A DNA stretch of 40,218 nucleotides from Candidatus Altimarinota bacterium (lineage in GTDB: Bacteria; Patescibacteriota; Gracilibacteria; BD1-5; UBA6164). How positions within the stretch are numbered: the first letter of the stretch is position 1; every line of letters begins with the position of its first letter. The notes beneath the pieces are model-generated. The model was not told the origin of the DNA and ran no database searches. It worked only from the letters and a program-made list of their open reading frames with translations. This document shows, one piece after another, positions 10,906-20,114 of the stretch. The translations under genes were made by a program, and so were the position numbers. The stretch covers positions 1 through 40,218 of the forward strand of contig JANJUN010000032.1 of NCBI GenBank assembly GCA_024710565.1, given 5' to 3'.

Positions 10906-11103
10906 ATGTCTAGAGTTTGTGAAATAACTTGAAAAAGAACTTGAGTTGGAAATACAAGAAGCCACTCAATGAGAGCAAGCAGAAGAAAATATTATCCAAA
11001 TCTTTTTTATAGAAATATTAAAGATCCTGAAACTGGATTAGTATACAGAATAAAAGTTTCTGCTGCTGGATTAAGAACTTTAAAGAAAAAATGAATTATT
11101 TAA
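10906..11103 (+). CDS. rpmB: 50S ribosomal protein L28
   Basis: 65 residues. L28 is a small 50S protein. MSRVCEITGKRTGVGNTRSH matches the family start 'MsrvCeitGKrp.vGn.vSH', and VSAAGLRTLKKKGI matches the conserved 'VsakGLrti.kkGi' end. The GK and VGN glycines use TGA or GGA. Its placement between rpsJ and a tRNA is compact and specific to this genome. Confidence 0.95.
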
Positions 11104-11106
11104 TAT

Positions 11107-11128
11107 AAAGATGTGGAAACACATCTTA
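11107..11128 (+). terminator. Stem-loop between rpmB and tRNA-Leu
   Basis: AAAGATGTG-GAAA-CACATCTT, an 8-bp stem capped by a GNRA tetraloop right after the rpmB stop. There is no strong T tail, so it may be a processing site freeing tRNA-Leu rather than a terminator. Confidence 0.5.
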
Positions 11129-11131
11129 TAT

Positions 11132-11218
11132 GCCCAGGTGGTGGAATCGGTAGACACGCAGGACTTAAAATCCTGTTCCAAATCTGGAGTGCGGGTTCGA
11201 TTCCCGCCCTGGGCACCA
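11132..11218 (+). tRNA. tRNA-Leu (TAA)
   Basis: Class II tRNA: acceptor GCCCAGG/CCTGGGC, anticodon stem CAGGA/TCCTG with loop CTTAAAA (anticodon TAA), a long variable arm, T-arm GCGGG-TTCGATT-CCCGC, and encoded CCA. The 85-aa ORF at 11113 in the track simply overlaps it. Confidence 0.97.
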
Positions 11219-11337
11219 TAACCAAAAAGGTTATAAAGCATACAAAGAAATTGTTGAATAACTTATACCATAAAACAGATACATCCGATATTCCGATGTA
11301 CTCGAAAGGAAAGAAGAAATTCTTTGGGTATAAATCT

Positions 11338-11366
11338 AACGATTTTCATGAATCGTTTTTATTTTT
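11338..11366 (+). terminator. Hairpin with T tail upstream of rpsP
   Basis: AACGATT-TTCATG-AATCGTT followed by TTTATTTTTTT, about 15 bp before the rpsP start. A second small hairpin, ATAACC-AAAAA-GGTTAT, lies just after tRNA-Leu (about 11218-11235). The rest of 11219-11380 shows no gene. The later hairpin could terminate the tRNA transcript or act as an rpsP leader attenuator. Confidence 0.55.
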
Positions 11367-11380
11367 TTAAAATCTTCACG

Positions 11381-11620
11381 ATGTTAAAAATTAGACTAGC
11401 AAGAGCTGGAAAAAGAAACTCACCTTTCTTTAGAGTAGTTCTTACTGAGCATACAGCTCCTACAAAAAGTGGATTTCAAGAAATTTTAGGTTTCTTTAAT
11501 CCAATTTCTAAAGAATTTAAAATAAATAATTTAGAAGCAGTAAAAAAATACATTTCTCATGGGGCTCAATTATCTCCAAGAGTGGAAAAATTAATGAAAA
11601 CAAATAACATTGCGTTATAA
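11381..11620 (+). CDS. rpsP: 30S ribosomal protein S16
   Basis: 79 residues from the ATG at 11381, giving the family start MLKIRLARAGKRNSPFFRVV. The longer track start at 11324 adds a 19-residue tail across the upstream hairpin and is rejected. Further S16 features are LGFFNPISKEFKINNLEAVKKYI and GAQLSPRVEKLMK ('GAqpt..v..ll'). S16 stabilises the 30S body. It is followed by a terminator and khpA, the conserved rpsP-khpA neighbourhood. Confidence 0.96.
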   Translation: MLKIRLARAGKRNSPFFRVVLTEHTAPTKSGFQEILGFFNPISKEFKINNLEAVKKYISHGAQLSPRVEKLMKTNNIAL

Positions 11621-11624
11621 TATA

Positions 11625-11655
11625 CCCCCCTTAGACACAAGGGGTTTTATTTTTT
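11625..11655 (+). terminator. Intrinsic terminator after rpsP
   Basis: CCCCTT-AGACAC-AAGGGG stem followed by TTTTATTTTTT, 5 bp after the rpsP stop. Confidence 0.88.
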
Positions 11656-11667
11656 AATAATCTTTTT

Positions 11668-11904
11668 ATGAAAGAAGTAGAATTTTTACAATTTGTAGTT
11701 GAAAATTTAGTACAAAATAAACAAGATATTCTTATCGAAAGAACAGAAGATGAACTATGAATACTGCTTACTTTAAAAGTAAACAAAGATGATATGGGAG
11801 TAGTTATTGGAAAAAATGGAAATATTGTTACTGCGATTAGATCACTTTTAAAAATTCTTTGAAGTAAAACAAATCAAAGAATTAACTTGAAAGTTTTAGA
11901 TTAG
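11668..11904 (+). CDS. khpA: KH-domain RNA-binding protein KhpA
   Basis: 78 residues, the normal KhpA (YlqC) length. It contains one KH domain with the GxxG loop in MGVVIGKNGNIVTAIRSLLK, followed by the typical C-terminal RINLKVLD. KhpA binds RNA, usually with KhpB/Jag, and affects cell elongation and RNA metabolism. It follows rpsP, its usual partner. Two Gly codons are TGA. It ends in TAG, one of only two TAG stops seen here. Confidence 0.92.
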
Positions 11905-11906
11905 TA

Positions 11907-11934
11907 TTGCAAAAAACAAATAAATCATTATAAA
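11907..11934 (+). promoter_or_regulatory. Predicted promoter of the pilin-like gene
   Basis: TTGCAA (11907-11912), 16-bp spacer, TATAAA (11929-11934), 28 bp before the ATG. Confidence 0.5.
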
Positions 11935-11962
11935 CTACGTATTATTATTTAATTATTTTTGT

Positions 11963-12400
11963 ATGTTTGTTGAAATTGCATCAGCTTCTTCTCAAAATGC
12001 GACTCTTTTTACTTCAAGAATGGATTTTGGAGATTTTATACTTCTGGCAATATCGCTTATTGTTTTGTTTGCAGGGATATTTTCTATTATGTATATTTTA
12101 TGGGGAGGAGTACTTCTCATTCTATCTTGAGGAAAAGATGATAAAATAAAACCAGCTATCAATTCTATCAGATATGCTTTAATAGGACTTTGAGTTATTG
12201 TTCTATCAATATTTGTATTTCCAAAATTAGCAGGACTTTTATGATTGGATGTTTCAAAATATTCATCACCAGATAAAATATTTAGTGAAATAAAAAATTT
12301 ATGAGATAAAATATTTTGAGATAGTAGTTCTACTTCAAATATCAATTTTGATTCTAACCCAGAAACCAAATCTCTTCCAACTGATTTTTCTGATTTATAA
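11963..12400 (+). CDS. T4SS-pilin-like (VirB2/TrbC-type) two-TM membrane protein
   Basis: 145 residues. Two hydrophobic helices (about 20-45 and 63-90) flank a small polar loop with GGKDDKIKPAINSIRYALIG. This matches the CPR 'T4SS pilin' pattern, in which a TM ending in SGG/AGE is followed by a charged D/E-K loop and 'Ar..i..aliGl'. The C-terminal tail is Ser/Asp/Lys-rich. There is no cleavable signal peptide. Such proteins are proposed VirB2-like subunits; four relatives are clustered at 27083-28999. No T4SS ATPase is in this window, so a true secretion role is unproven. Confidence 0.65.
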
Positions 12401-12430
12401 AAAAACTCTTCCAAATTTGGAAGAGTTTTT
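12401..12430. terminator. Bidirectional terminator (30-bp perfect palindrome)
   Basis: AAAAACTCTTCCAAA then TTTGGAAGAGTTTTT, a perfect inverted repeat with A/T runs on both sides, lying exactly between two converging stop codons (12400 and 12431). It can terminate both strands. Confidence 0.9.
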
Positions 12431-12832
12431 TTATCGTATATCTTTTTTGAATAAAAAATACATCCATTTTTCAAAAATATCCATAGAATCTTGTATCTTC
12501 TTTTCAACAGGAACCGTTGGAAGGGCTGAAATACTTTCATCTTTTGAAAATTTATTATATTTATCTTCATTAGTTATAAAAATAACTATTTCTCCTTTAT
12601 TTTTCATTGCTTGTTCTTCTTTTAAAACCTTATTTTTATAGGCTTTTGTGCTGATATATTCTAACTCTTCTTTATATTCATCGATATTTTTCTCCATGTT
12701 ACTATTGGTATTTTCAATGACCGTTATATGGGTATTTATCTTGTATTCTTTGTACTTATAATTAACTATTAAAAATAGCAAATAGAGAATGATAACAATC
12801 AAGATTAAAAACATATATTGTTCTTTTTTCAT
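12431..12832 (-). CDS. DivIC/FtsB-like septum-formation protein
   Basis: 133 residues with no internal TGA. One N-terminal TM (about 7-25, FLILIVIILYLLFLIV) is followed by a Lys/Glu coiled coil (about 35-75) and then NKVLKEEQAMKNKGEIVIFI. That matches the 'aReelg.vkpGEivi' box closing the FtsB/DivIC (septum formation initiator) family. These bitopic proteins bridge FtsL/FtsQ in the divisome. The C-terminal 45 residues extend past the usual family end. The single-TM plus coiled-coil shape is common, so the call is moderate. Confidence 0.6.
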   Translation of the reverse strand: MKKEQYMFLILIVIILYLLFLIVNYKYKEYKINTHITVIENTNSNMEKNIDEYKEELEYISTKAYKNKVLKEEQAMKNKGEIVIFITNEDKYNKFSKDESISALPTVPVEKKIQDSMDIFEKWMYFLFKKDIR

Positions 12833-12837
12833 ATTTT

Positions 12838-12894
12838 TTGGAATTTTTACATTTTATGATATAATCAATTATATATTTTTATTTGATTATTCAA
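12838..12894. promoter_or_regulatory. Back-to-back divergent promoters
   Basis: Plus: TTGGAA (12838-12843), 16 bp, TATAAT (12860-12865). Minus: TTGAAT (12889-12894), 15 bp, TATAAT (12873-12868). The two -10 boxes form ATATAAT-CA-ATTATAT, so they are 2 bp apart and the two promoters probably compete. Confidence 0.6.
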
Positions 12895-12900
12895 TACAAA

Positions 12901-14127
12901 ATGAAATTTTTTAAAAATAAAATATTTTTAACCATTCTTACTGGAATCTTTTTGCTTTTTTCACTTCAATTTTATTTTATTTCAAATTCATTTAAAAGAG
13001 ATACCAATTCCTATGTTATGCTTGTAGATGGGTCTGCAACTCTTGCTACGTCATGAGAAAAAAAGATATTGCAACTCAATAAAAAAGAAAAAATTATTGA
13101 TGGAGATGTTATCAATACTTTGAGTAAATCACTTGCTGTTATTGAGTGGTGAGATAAATCTATCACGAGACTTTGAGAAAATACAAGAGTGGTAATAAAA
13201 GAAAATTTTGTGAGTGAAGATCTTAGTAAAATGAATATTTCTTTTGAATTATTAAAATGAAAAACTTGGTCAAATGTGATTTCTATTTTTTCATGAGACT
13301 CATATTTTAAACAGGAAGTAAAATGAGTTTCTGCTGCGGTAAGAGGAACTGTTTTTGAAGCAAATTATGATAATGAATATATGCTCGTTCATAAACACGC
13401 ACTCAAACTTACCAATAGCGCTTGAGAAACAAAAGAAATTGTTCCTGGGCAAGCTTTTTCTTTAAAAACCTTCTCAATAGAAGATATAAAAGAAATCCTA
13501 GATGACACATTTCAAAAAATAAACAAACAATTGGATGATGAATATATGAAACAACTCAGAGAAAATTTTCTTATATCATTACAGGAAACAAATCCGCTTA
13601 ATATCATCGAAAAACTCAGTACTGAAAATAAAGCACTCCGTATTTTACTTGATGAAAATCCAAAACAAAACTTCGATACATTTTTATGAAGTTTGGATGA
13701 TGAAAATAAAAAGAAAGTTCTTTGATATCTAAATACTCTATGACAAAGCGTGAACTTTGAAAATGGGGAAAATAGCACTCTTTATAATTTAAAACTAAAT
13801 ACAAGGGAAAACTTAGTGGAAAACTCTACTGACGAGCAGTATAAAGAAACATTAGTGAGATATACTATGTATGATTTAGCAGATCTCCTACATTTTGAAA
13901 ATTTTGATACAGATATGCTTCAAGATACTTTAGGATTTTTAAATACCAATAAAGAATATGTAAATAATGAATCAAGTTATACCAAAGCTATTTCAGATAT
14001 TCTTCTTTTAAATGGTGAAAATATCAACTTAGAGAGCCTCAAACAAAAAATCTCTGATATTGATACTCTTTGACAGGATATTATCAATTCTTCTCTTGAT
14101 AAGGCTTTAGATTTTCTAAATAAATAA
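12901..14127 (+). CDS. FecR-domain exported protein
   Basis: 408 residues. N-terminal signal anchor (about 7-28, IFLTILTGIFLLFSLQF). The FecR domain spans about 40-180: GSATLATSGEKKILQ, LAVIEWGDKSITRLGENTRV, and the diagnostic GVSAAVRGTVFEANYDNE ('.v.tp.avaavRGT.F.v'). The last 220 residues are charged and helical, without known motif. FecR domains sit outside the membrane and sense or transmit envelope signals. The gene starts from a divergent promoter and its stop is 2 bp from the ATG of the adenylate cyclase, so the two are cotranscribed. FecR-CHASE2-cyclase pairs occur in other bacteria, which supports a shared sensory role. At least a dozen Gly codons are TGA. Confidence 0.87.
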
Positions 14128-14129
14128 AA

Positions 14130-16190
14130 ATGAAAAATATTAAAAATATCTTCATCACGTTTATATCAATATGTGTCATATATATTGTCGTGTATTGATT
14201 TCTAAAAATAGCTTTTATCAATATCAATTTTGAGTTTTTTCACTATTTTAAATCGATCTTAACCGAAAGAGTAAATTCAAATATAATTGTGGTTGAAATA
14301 GATGATCTTACCTATAATAAACTCTGATTTCCAATTGATAGAGGCGATTATATTCCTTTTTTAGATAATATAAAAGATGCCCAACCAGCAGTGATAGGAT
14401 TTGATATCTTATTTTTAGATAAAGGAAAAGATCCTCAAAAAGATATACTTTTAGCAGAAAAATTTAAAGAACTTGGGAATGTCTTAGTTTGATTTGATAT
14501 AAAAAACAATAATGATGCAGTAATGCCATACGATATGTTTTATAAATCAGTAAAAAATACAGGATATTTTAAACCAACCATCAATGCTGATACCAATAAA
14601 GTATATTCACTAAAACCAATTCATAAATTATTTTATAATGGAGAAGAGAAACTCTTTGAATCGTTCTCATTTTCAATTTTAAGAGAGTACTATAATTATA
14701 TTTATAATAAAAAAGATAATAATATTGTTGGAGATACCAATGCAAGTATTTATAAGTTTTTTGGTAAAAATATTCCAATAAAAGGAGGAGAATTTTATAT
14801 CAGCTATAAAGACCCAAAAGATTTCCAGAAAGAATCATTTTATAATATATATTCTTGAAAGTTTGATAAAACGAAATTGAAAGATAAAATCGTACTCGTT
14901 TGATATACAGCAGAATGAGTAAAAGATGATTTTTTACTTCCAGGAATATGAAAGTGATGAACTACCAAAGGAGTATATCTACATGCAAATTCGATAAATA
15001 ATGTACTCAATGATAATTATATTATATATTTTGATGAAAAAATAGAAAAACTCATATCCCTTTTGTTTATATTTTTTATTATTATTTTAAATATTTTTTA
15101 TTTAAAAAATCATACTTTAAAATGGATTACCCTTGGGTCGTTGGCCTTATTTTTTCTGGTAACGGCCTTATATGTATTCATTTTAATATTTGGTTACAAA
15201 ATGAGTGGAGTATTCTTATTGCCAAATTATCCATTTAACTTCTTTACTCTTGTATTTTTAGCGTTCTTTATTTCTTCTATTCTTAAGTATAAAAACGAGG
15301 ATAAAAATAAAAAATTATTATCTCAAGCCCTTTCAGAATACGTTTCTTCTGATATTGTAAAAGAGATATTAAATTCAACTTGAGAAGTAAAATTATCTTG
15401 AGAAAATAAACGCATTACCATGTTTTTTTCTGATATTGCATGATTTACTACTATTTCAGAAAAACTTTCTCCCGAAGAACTCGTTTCATTTTTGAGAGTG
15501 TATCTTTGAGAAATGTCTCATATTATTATGGATAATAAATGATTTATCAATAAATATGAATGAGATGCGATAATGGCATTATGGTGAATATTTTGACAAA
15601 CTGAAAAATTTTGAGTTATCGATGCTTGTAGATCAGCGCTTCTTCAGCAAACAAAATTAAAATCATTAAATGCCATATGGAAAGAGCAAAAAAAGGATGA
15701 ATTATCAGTGAGGATGGGGCTTCATACAGGACCTGCAATTATTGGAAATATTTGAGCAGAGTGAAGAAAAATGGAATTTACCGCACTTTGAGATAGTGTA
15801 AATCTCGCATCAAGACTTGAATGAGTGAATAAATTTTATGGAACGAATATTTGTGTTTCTGAGGATATTTATGATGATGCAAAAGATTTATTTACTTTCA
15901 GGTATTTGGATAAAATAAAAGTGAAGGGAAAAAATATTGGAATAAATATTTACGAACTCGTTTCTTACTCTTGAGAAGCCTGAATTTTTAGGGAAAATAT
16001 TATTAAAGATTTTGAAATAGCCATAGGGTTTTATATGAAAAAAAATTTTTCTCAAGCCAAAGAAGTTTTTGACAAACTTTCTAAACTTTGAGATAGTCCA
16101 TCAAAAGTATATCTAAAAAGATGTGAGATTTTTTTAAAAAATCCTCCAGCATCAGATTGGGATGGGATTTGGACTATGGATGAAAAATAA
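14130..16190 (+). CDS. CHASE2-domain class III adenylate/guanylate cyclase
   Basis: 686 residues. TM1 (about 5-30), an extracytoplasmic CHASE2 sensor (about 35-305; VVEIDDLTYNKLGFPIDRGDY and KDKIVLVGYTAEGVKDDF are typical), three TMs (about 308-395), then a cytoplasmic class III cyclase domain (about 425-600). Catalytic features: MFFSDIAGFTTISE and YEGDAIMALWG (the two metal-binding Asp), RMGLHTGPAIIGNIGAE, and TALGDSVNLASRLEGVN (transition-state Asn and Arg). NKYEGD has the Lys expected for ATP use. The C-terminal 80 residues look like a short helical TPR-like tail. It makes cAMP (or cGMP) in response to an outside signal, probably with the FecR protein. No cAMP receptor is in the window. 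Confidence 0.93.
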
Positions 16191-16193
16191 AAA

Positions 16194-16222
16194 GAATGTT
16201 TGGATTTTCCAAACATCTTTTT
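16194..16222. terminator. Intrinsic terminator between cyclase and csoR
   Basis: ATGTTTGG-ATTTT-CCAAACAT stem with a CTTTTTATTT tail on plus and an A-rich flank on the other side, between two converging genes; probably bidirectional. Confidence 0.85.
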
Positions 16223-16490
16223 ATTTACTTTGAGCTAAATTCATAACTTTTACGAGTTCTTGCATTTTATCTTCCACTTCTTTTTCGTTTTTTGCTATCA
16301 TAGCTCTTTTAACACAACCATTTAAGTGTCACTCTAAAAGATTTAGATTTGCTGATTTTAAAAGTCAGATAACGGCTAAATTTTGCTGAATGATATCAAT
16401 ACAATATTTTTCTTCTTCAAGCATAGTAAGTATCTTATCTAAAGACGTTCTTGCTTTTTTCAGGCCAATAATTACTTTTTGGTGTTTCAT
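16221..16490 (-). CDS. csoR: CsoR-family copper-sensing repressor
   Basis: 89 residues, all-helical CsoR/RcnR family. The Cu(I) ligands are present with exact CsoR spacing: C30, H55 and C59 (YCIDIIQQ; EGHLNGCVKRAM). The N-terminal helix contains GLKKARTSLDKILTMLEEEK. Cu(I) binding releases it from DNA. It is the last gene after copA on the same strand (37-bp gap), so copper induction would also raise its repressor. Two matching palindromes, upstream of copA and of the TauE/SafE gene, are its likely operators. Two Gly are TGA, including the one just before ligand H55. Confidence 0.93.
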
Positions 16491-16527
16491 AAAATTACAT
16501 TAAAAAATATTTTGCCTATTATAACAA

Positions 16528-19500
16528 TTATTCAAAATTTTTAAAATATTTTTTCGGTAAAAAGTGCATCATATCATAAGCTGAGTAATTTTTTTTAAGT
16601 TTTTTGTAATAAATAACTTTATTCCCAAAGAAATTATCTAATTTATCTCATAATGCTTCAACCAATTTTAAATTTTCCATCATATTAGCATCCGTATATC
16701 AAACATACATTTTTTGGTATTCTCCGTCAAAAATATCATTTATATTTATTTGATTTTGATAAAATTTAGGAATATTACTCTCATCAAAAATGTAAAATGT
16801 TCTAATAGCGAGTTTATCAGGGGGGGCATAATATTTTAAACTTTCACTATCTCCAATTAAACCTTCATAATGAGCAACATTTAAAATATGAACATCATCA
16901 ATAGCTGTATCAGTTTTAGCTAAAATTCAAACTATTTTTACTTTTGGTATTCCAAAGAAGTTTGTCAGTTCACTTCCTACTCAGTCAATGAGTCATTCGT
17001 CAATCATCATTTTTGCTTCCATATATCAAATGATCATTTCTCACTCTTTGAGCGAATGTATTCATGACTTGAGTTTAATATTTTCAGGTAATTTTTCAGC
17101 GAATAAAAATATTTTTGGAGCTGGAGTCTCTGTAATATTTATCTTATTTTTTGAAGTAGTGACAAGTTCAGTAATAGAGGTTAAAACAGAATTATTATTT
17201 ATAGTGTATGCTTTTTCAAATTTATCAGTTGTATTGAAAGAGGCAAAACTGATAAAAATCGAAGTAAAGGCAATAAGTAAAAGTGTTAAAGAAATAGTAG
17301 AAAAATATTTCATTCTTACTTTCAATAAAAGAGAATTAGCAACTACAGAAACACTTGAAAGTGCCATAGCTAGTCCAGCCAGTTCTGGTTTTAAAAAGTA
17401 TCAAAGACCTAAGAAAACTCAAGCTGCAACAGGAATACCAAGAGAGTTATAAAAAAGTGAGAAAAATAAATTTTGTTTTATTTTTGCAACCGTTTTTTTG
17501 CTGATATCAATGGCAGTTAAAATATGTTCTAAATCATTTTTTATCAAAACTATTTCAGCACTTTCTAAAGCAACATCATTTCCGTTTCCCATACTGATTC
17601 AAAGATTTGAGGTTTCCATAGCGATAGAATCATTGATTCCATCTCAAACCATTGCTACTTTGAGTCATCTTTTTTGAATTTCTTTTATAATATTTGCTTT
17701 ATCTTGTGGTAAAACTTCGGCAAAAACATTTTGAGTATGAATTCATACTTGGCTTGCTATAAAATTCGCTGAATTTTTATTGTCTCCAGTAATCATAAAT
17801 ACTCCAATTCACATATTTTTTAAAGCTTTTATAGCTTTTGCTGAAGTTTCTTTTACGCTGTCACTCACTCAAATAAGAGCTAAAATTCTCTCATTATTTC
17901 ATAAAAATAAAACTGTTTTTCATTCAAATAAGAGTTCATCATACGATTTTTTTACTTCTTGAGATAAGTCTATTTTATTTTCTTTTACTAAAGCAAGATT
18001 TCAAACAAAATATTTTACACTATCAATTTCTCAAACAATTCATTTTCAGTTTATGACTTCAAAATTTTGTGATGATTTTAAAGATACTCATTTTTCTTTG
18101 GCTGCATGTACTATAGCTTTTGAAATAGGATGATTTGAATTATTTTCTAACCCGTACAATATTTCAAAAATATTATTTTCACTTAAATCTCAAAATATTT
18201 TTATATCTTGCAAAGTAGGATTTCCAGTTGTTATCGTTCATGTTTTATCTAAAGCAATTGCATTTATTTGGTTAGCTTTTTCTAAAGCTCATCATCATTT
18301 TACAAGTATTCCAGATTTGGCAGCAAGTCCAGTTCATACAATAACTGCCGTTGGAGTAGCTAGCCCTAGAGCGCAAGGACAAGCAATAACCACCACACTA
18401 CAAGCAAGAAGTAGAGCATTTTCAAAAGTTCCACCTAAAATAAAATACCAAACTATAAAAGTAAGTATTGAGATAAGAATTACCGTTGGAACAAATATTT
18501 TTGATATACTATCGGCTAAATTTTCTATTTGAGTTTTTGATAAACTCGCTTCTTCGAGCAAAGTAATTATTTGAGAAAGTAGTGTTCCGTTTCCAACTTT
18601 TATGGCTTTCATTTCAAAAGACGTAAATTTATTTATCGTTCATGCAAATACAGAGTCTTTTGTATTTTTATCAACGATCATACTTTCTCCAGTCAGCATG
18701 GATTCATCAATAGAAGCATTTCCGTGAATTATTTCTCCATCAACTGGTATTTTGTCTCCAGGTTTTACGAGAATTATATCTCCAATATTTATTTTTTCGA
18801 TTTCTATTTCGCTAAACTCTCCATTTATTTTTATCAAAGCAGTTTTTGGTGTTAATGACATCAATTTTGAAATCGCTTCTGAGGTTTTAGATTTGGCTCT
18901 GGTTTCTAAAAATTTTCAAAAACATACAAATGTGATGAGAAGTGCGGAAACTTCAAAATAAATTCATTCTATCTTCATACCATTGAGTCCTAAAATACTT
19001 CCAGTTTCTAGGAAAAAATTTATGTAAGAATAAAGACTATAAACAAAAGCAGTTGTTGTACCAATAGCTATAAGAGTGTACATATTGGCTGTTTTTTGAC
19101 TTAAAGCCGCGTATGTTCATTTATAAAAAGCTAACCCTAAACTCAATTGAATAATAGTCGCAATGATAAGTGAAACGAGTGCCATATACGGCATAATTTG
19201 TACATTGTATGGAAGTTTTGGAAAAAAATCATACATCATAAATGCTATTAGTGGCAATGATAACACAAAACCAAAAAGAGATTTGTGGAGCCATATTGAG
19301 TTCTCATCAACTGGTTTTTCTTCTTCACTCGATGCTTTATATCAAGTTTTTTCCACTAAAGAAATGATTTCATTCTCAGAAATCTTGGTTTCATCAAATT
19401 CAATGAGGGCTTTATTATTTCAAAAGTTTACATTTGCTTTTGAAATATACTCGTTTTTATTTAAAGTGCTTTCAATGAGTTTTGAACAGCTTGAACAATG

Positions 19501-19530
19501 CATTCAAGAAATGTTTAATTTTGTTTTCAT
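16528..19530 (-). CDS. copA: Copper-exporting P1B-1 ATPase CopA with novel C-terminal extension
   Basis: 1000 residues, about 250 longer than usual CopA. An N-terminal HMA domain has GMHCSSC (C12, C15). The ATPase core shows TGES (actuator), ACPCALGLATPTA (about 383), DKTGT (about 430), NSNHPISKA (HP motif), MITGDN and VGDGIND, though this last is followed by SIAM rather than the usual APAL. Cu-site residues of the last helices are present: FYNSLG and MALSSVSVVANS. After the core comes an extra TM (about 740-763, STISLTLLLIAFTSIFISF), placing about 235 further residues outside the cytoplasm. This tail contains EGLIDGVGSELTNFFGIPKV and several Met-rich spots (GYMEAKMMIDEG, DANMMENL, YDMMHFLP); I do not recognise it. 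Its own CsoR-type operator lies 20 bp upstream. The ATPase call is certain; the tail's function is unknown. Confidence 0.95.
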
Positions 19531-19544
19531 AGAATATAATTAGA

Positions 19545-19573
19545 TTTTAATACCTGGGGCGTAGGTATTAAAA
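19545..19573 (-). promoter_or_regulatory. CsoR-type operator upstream of copA
   Basis: TTTTAATACCT-GGGGCGT-AGGTATTAAAA, perfect 11-bp arms with a 7-bp spacer. It abuts the -10 box and covers the expected start of transcription. The same ATACCT-N7-AGGTAT core is found upstream of the TauE/SafE gene. Confidence 0.72.
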
Positions 19574-19600
19574 TAATATGAATATTTTTATGAATGTCAA
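19573..19600 (-). promoter_or_regulatory. Predicted copA promoter
   Basis: Minus strand: consensus TTGACA (19600-19595), 16-bp spacer, TATTAT (19578-19573), immediately followed by the CsoR-type palindrome. The -35 box joins the end of the upstream pilin gene's terminator. Confidence 0.68.
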
Positions 19601-19638
19601 AAAGAAAAGACAAAAAATATATTTTTGTCTTTTCTTTT
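19600..19638 (-). terminator. Intrinsic terminator of the Cys-repeat pilin gene
   Basis: Long stem AAAAGAAAAGACAAAAA ... TTTTTGTCTTTTCTTTT, 12 bp after the pilin stop on the minus strand, ending in a T run that merges with the copA -35 box. Confidence 0.75.
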
Positions 19639-19649
19639 AATAGCGTGAA

Positions 19650-20114
19650 TTAGTTTTTTTCACAAATTTTACAAAGTTTAAATCAGTCGGTGGCATTTCA
19701 ACAAGTAACTGATCCTGGTGAGCCAAGAGCTGCAATAGAGTTTTTAGTAGAGACGCTCCATCCAGCGGGACATGAGGACATTAAGATTTCTGTTCAGCTA
19801 GGGATGGTGTAGATATCATTATTAGCACTACAAACTTTACAAGCAGTAAATCAGTCAGTGGCATTTCAACAAGTAGCAGATCAAGGTCATGTTCAGGTAG
19901 AGTTTTTAGTTGAAATACTCCATCCAGAAGGACAAGAGGGCATTAAGATTTCTGTTCAACTCGGAATAGTATAAGTATCATTGCTCGCACTACAAATTTT
20001 ACAAGCAGTAAATCAGTCAGTAGCATTTCAACAAGTAGCAGATCAAGATCATGTTCAGGTAGAGTTTTTAGAGGAAACATTCCATCCAGAAGGACAAGAG
20101 GGCATTAAGATTTC
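19650..20114 (-). repeat. Tandem 162-bp coding repeats (3 units)
   Basis: Units at 20114-19953, 19952-19791 and 19790-19650 (shortened). They keep a strict 162-bp period (shared marker ATTAAGATTTC at 20104, 19942, 19780) and near identity for the first two, indicating recent duplication inside the pilin gene. Confidence 0.9.

Noticed and set aside
11113-11370. 85-aa ORF overlapping tRNA-Leu
   Set aside because: It translates straight through a perfect tRNA cloverleaf and has no homology-like features.
11324-11380. Extended start of rpsP in the ORF track
   Set aside because: The added 19 residues cross a hairpin and do not belong to S16; MLKIRLARAG is the family start.
18334-18612. Track fragments inside copA as separate small membrane proteins
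   Set aside because: They contain CPC, TGES and other parts of a single CopA frame once TGA is Gly.
19650-20114. 162-bp tandem repeat considered as CRISPR or satellite
   Set aside because: Units are adjacent without spacers and stay in frame as 54-residue protein repeats.
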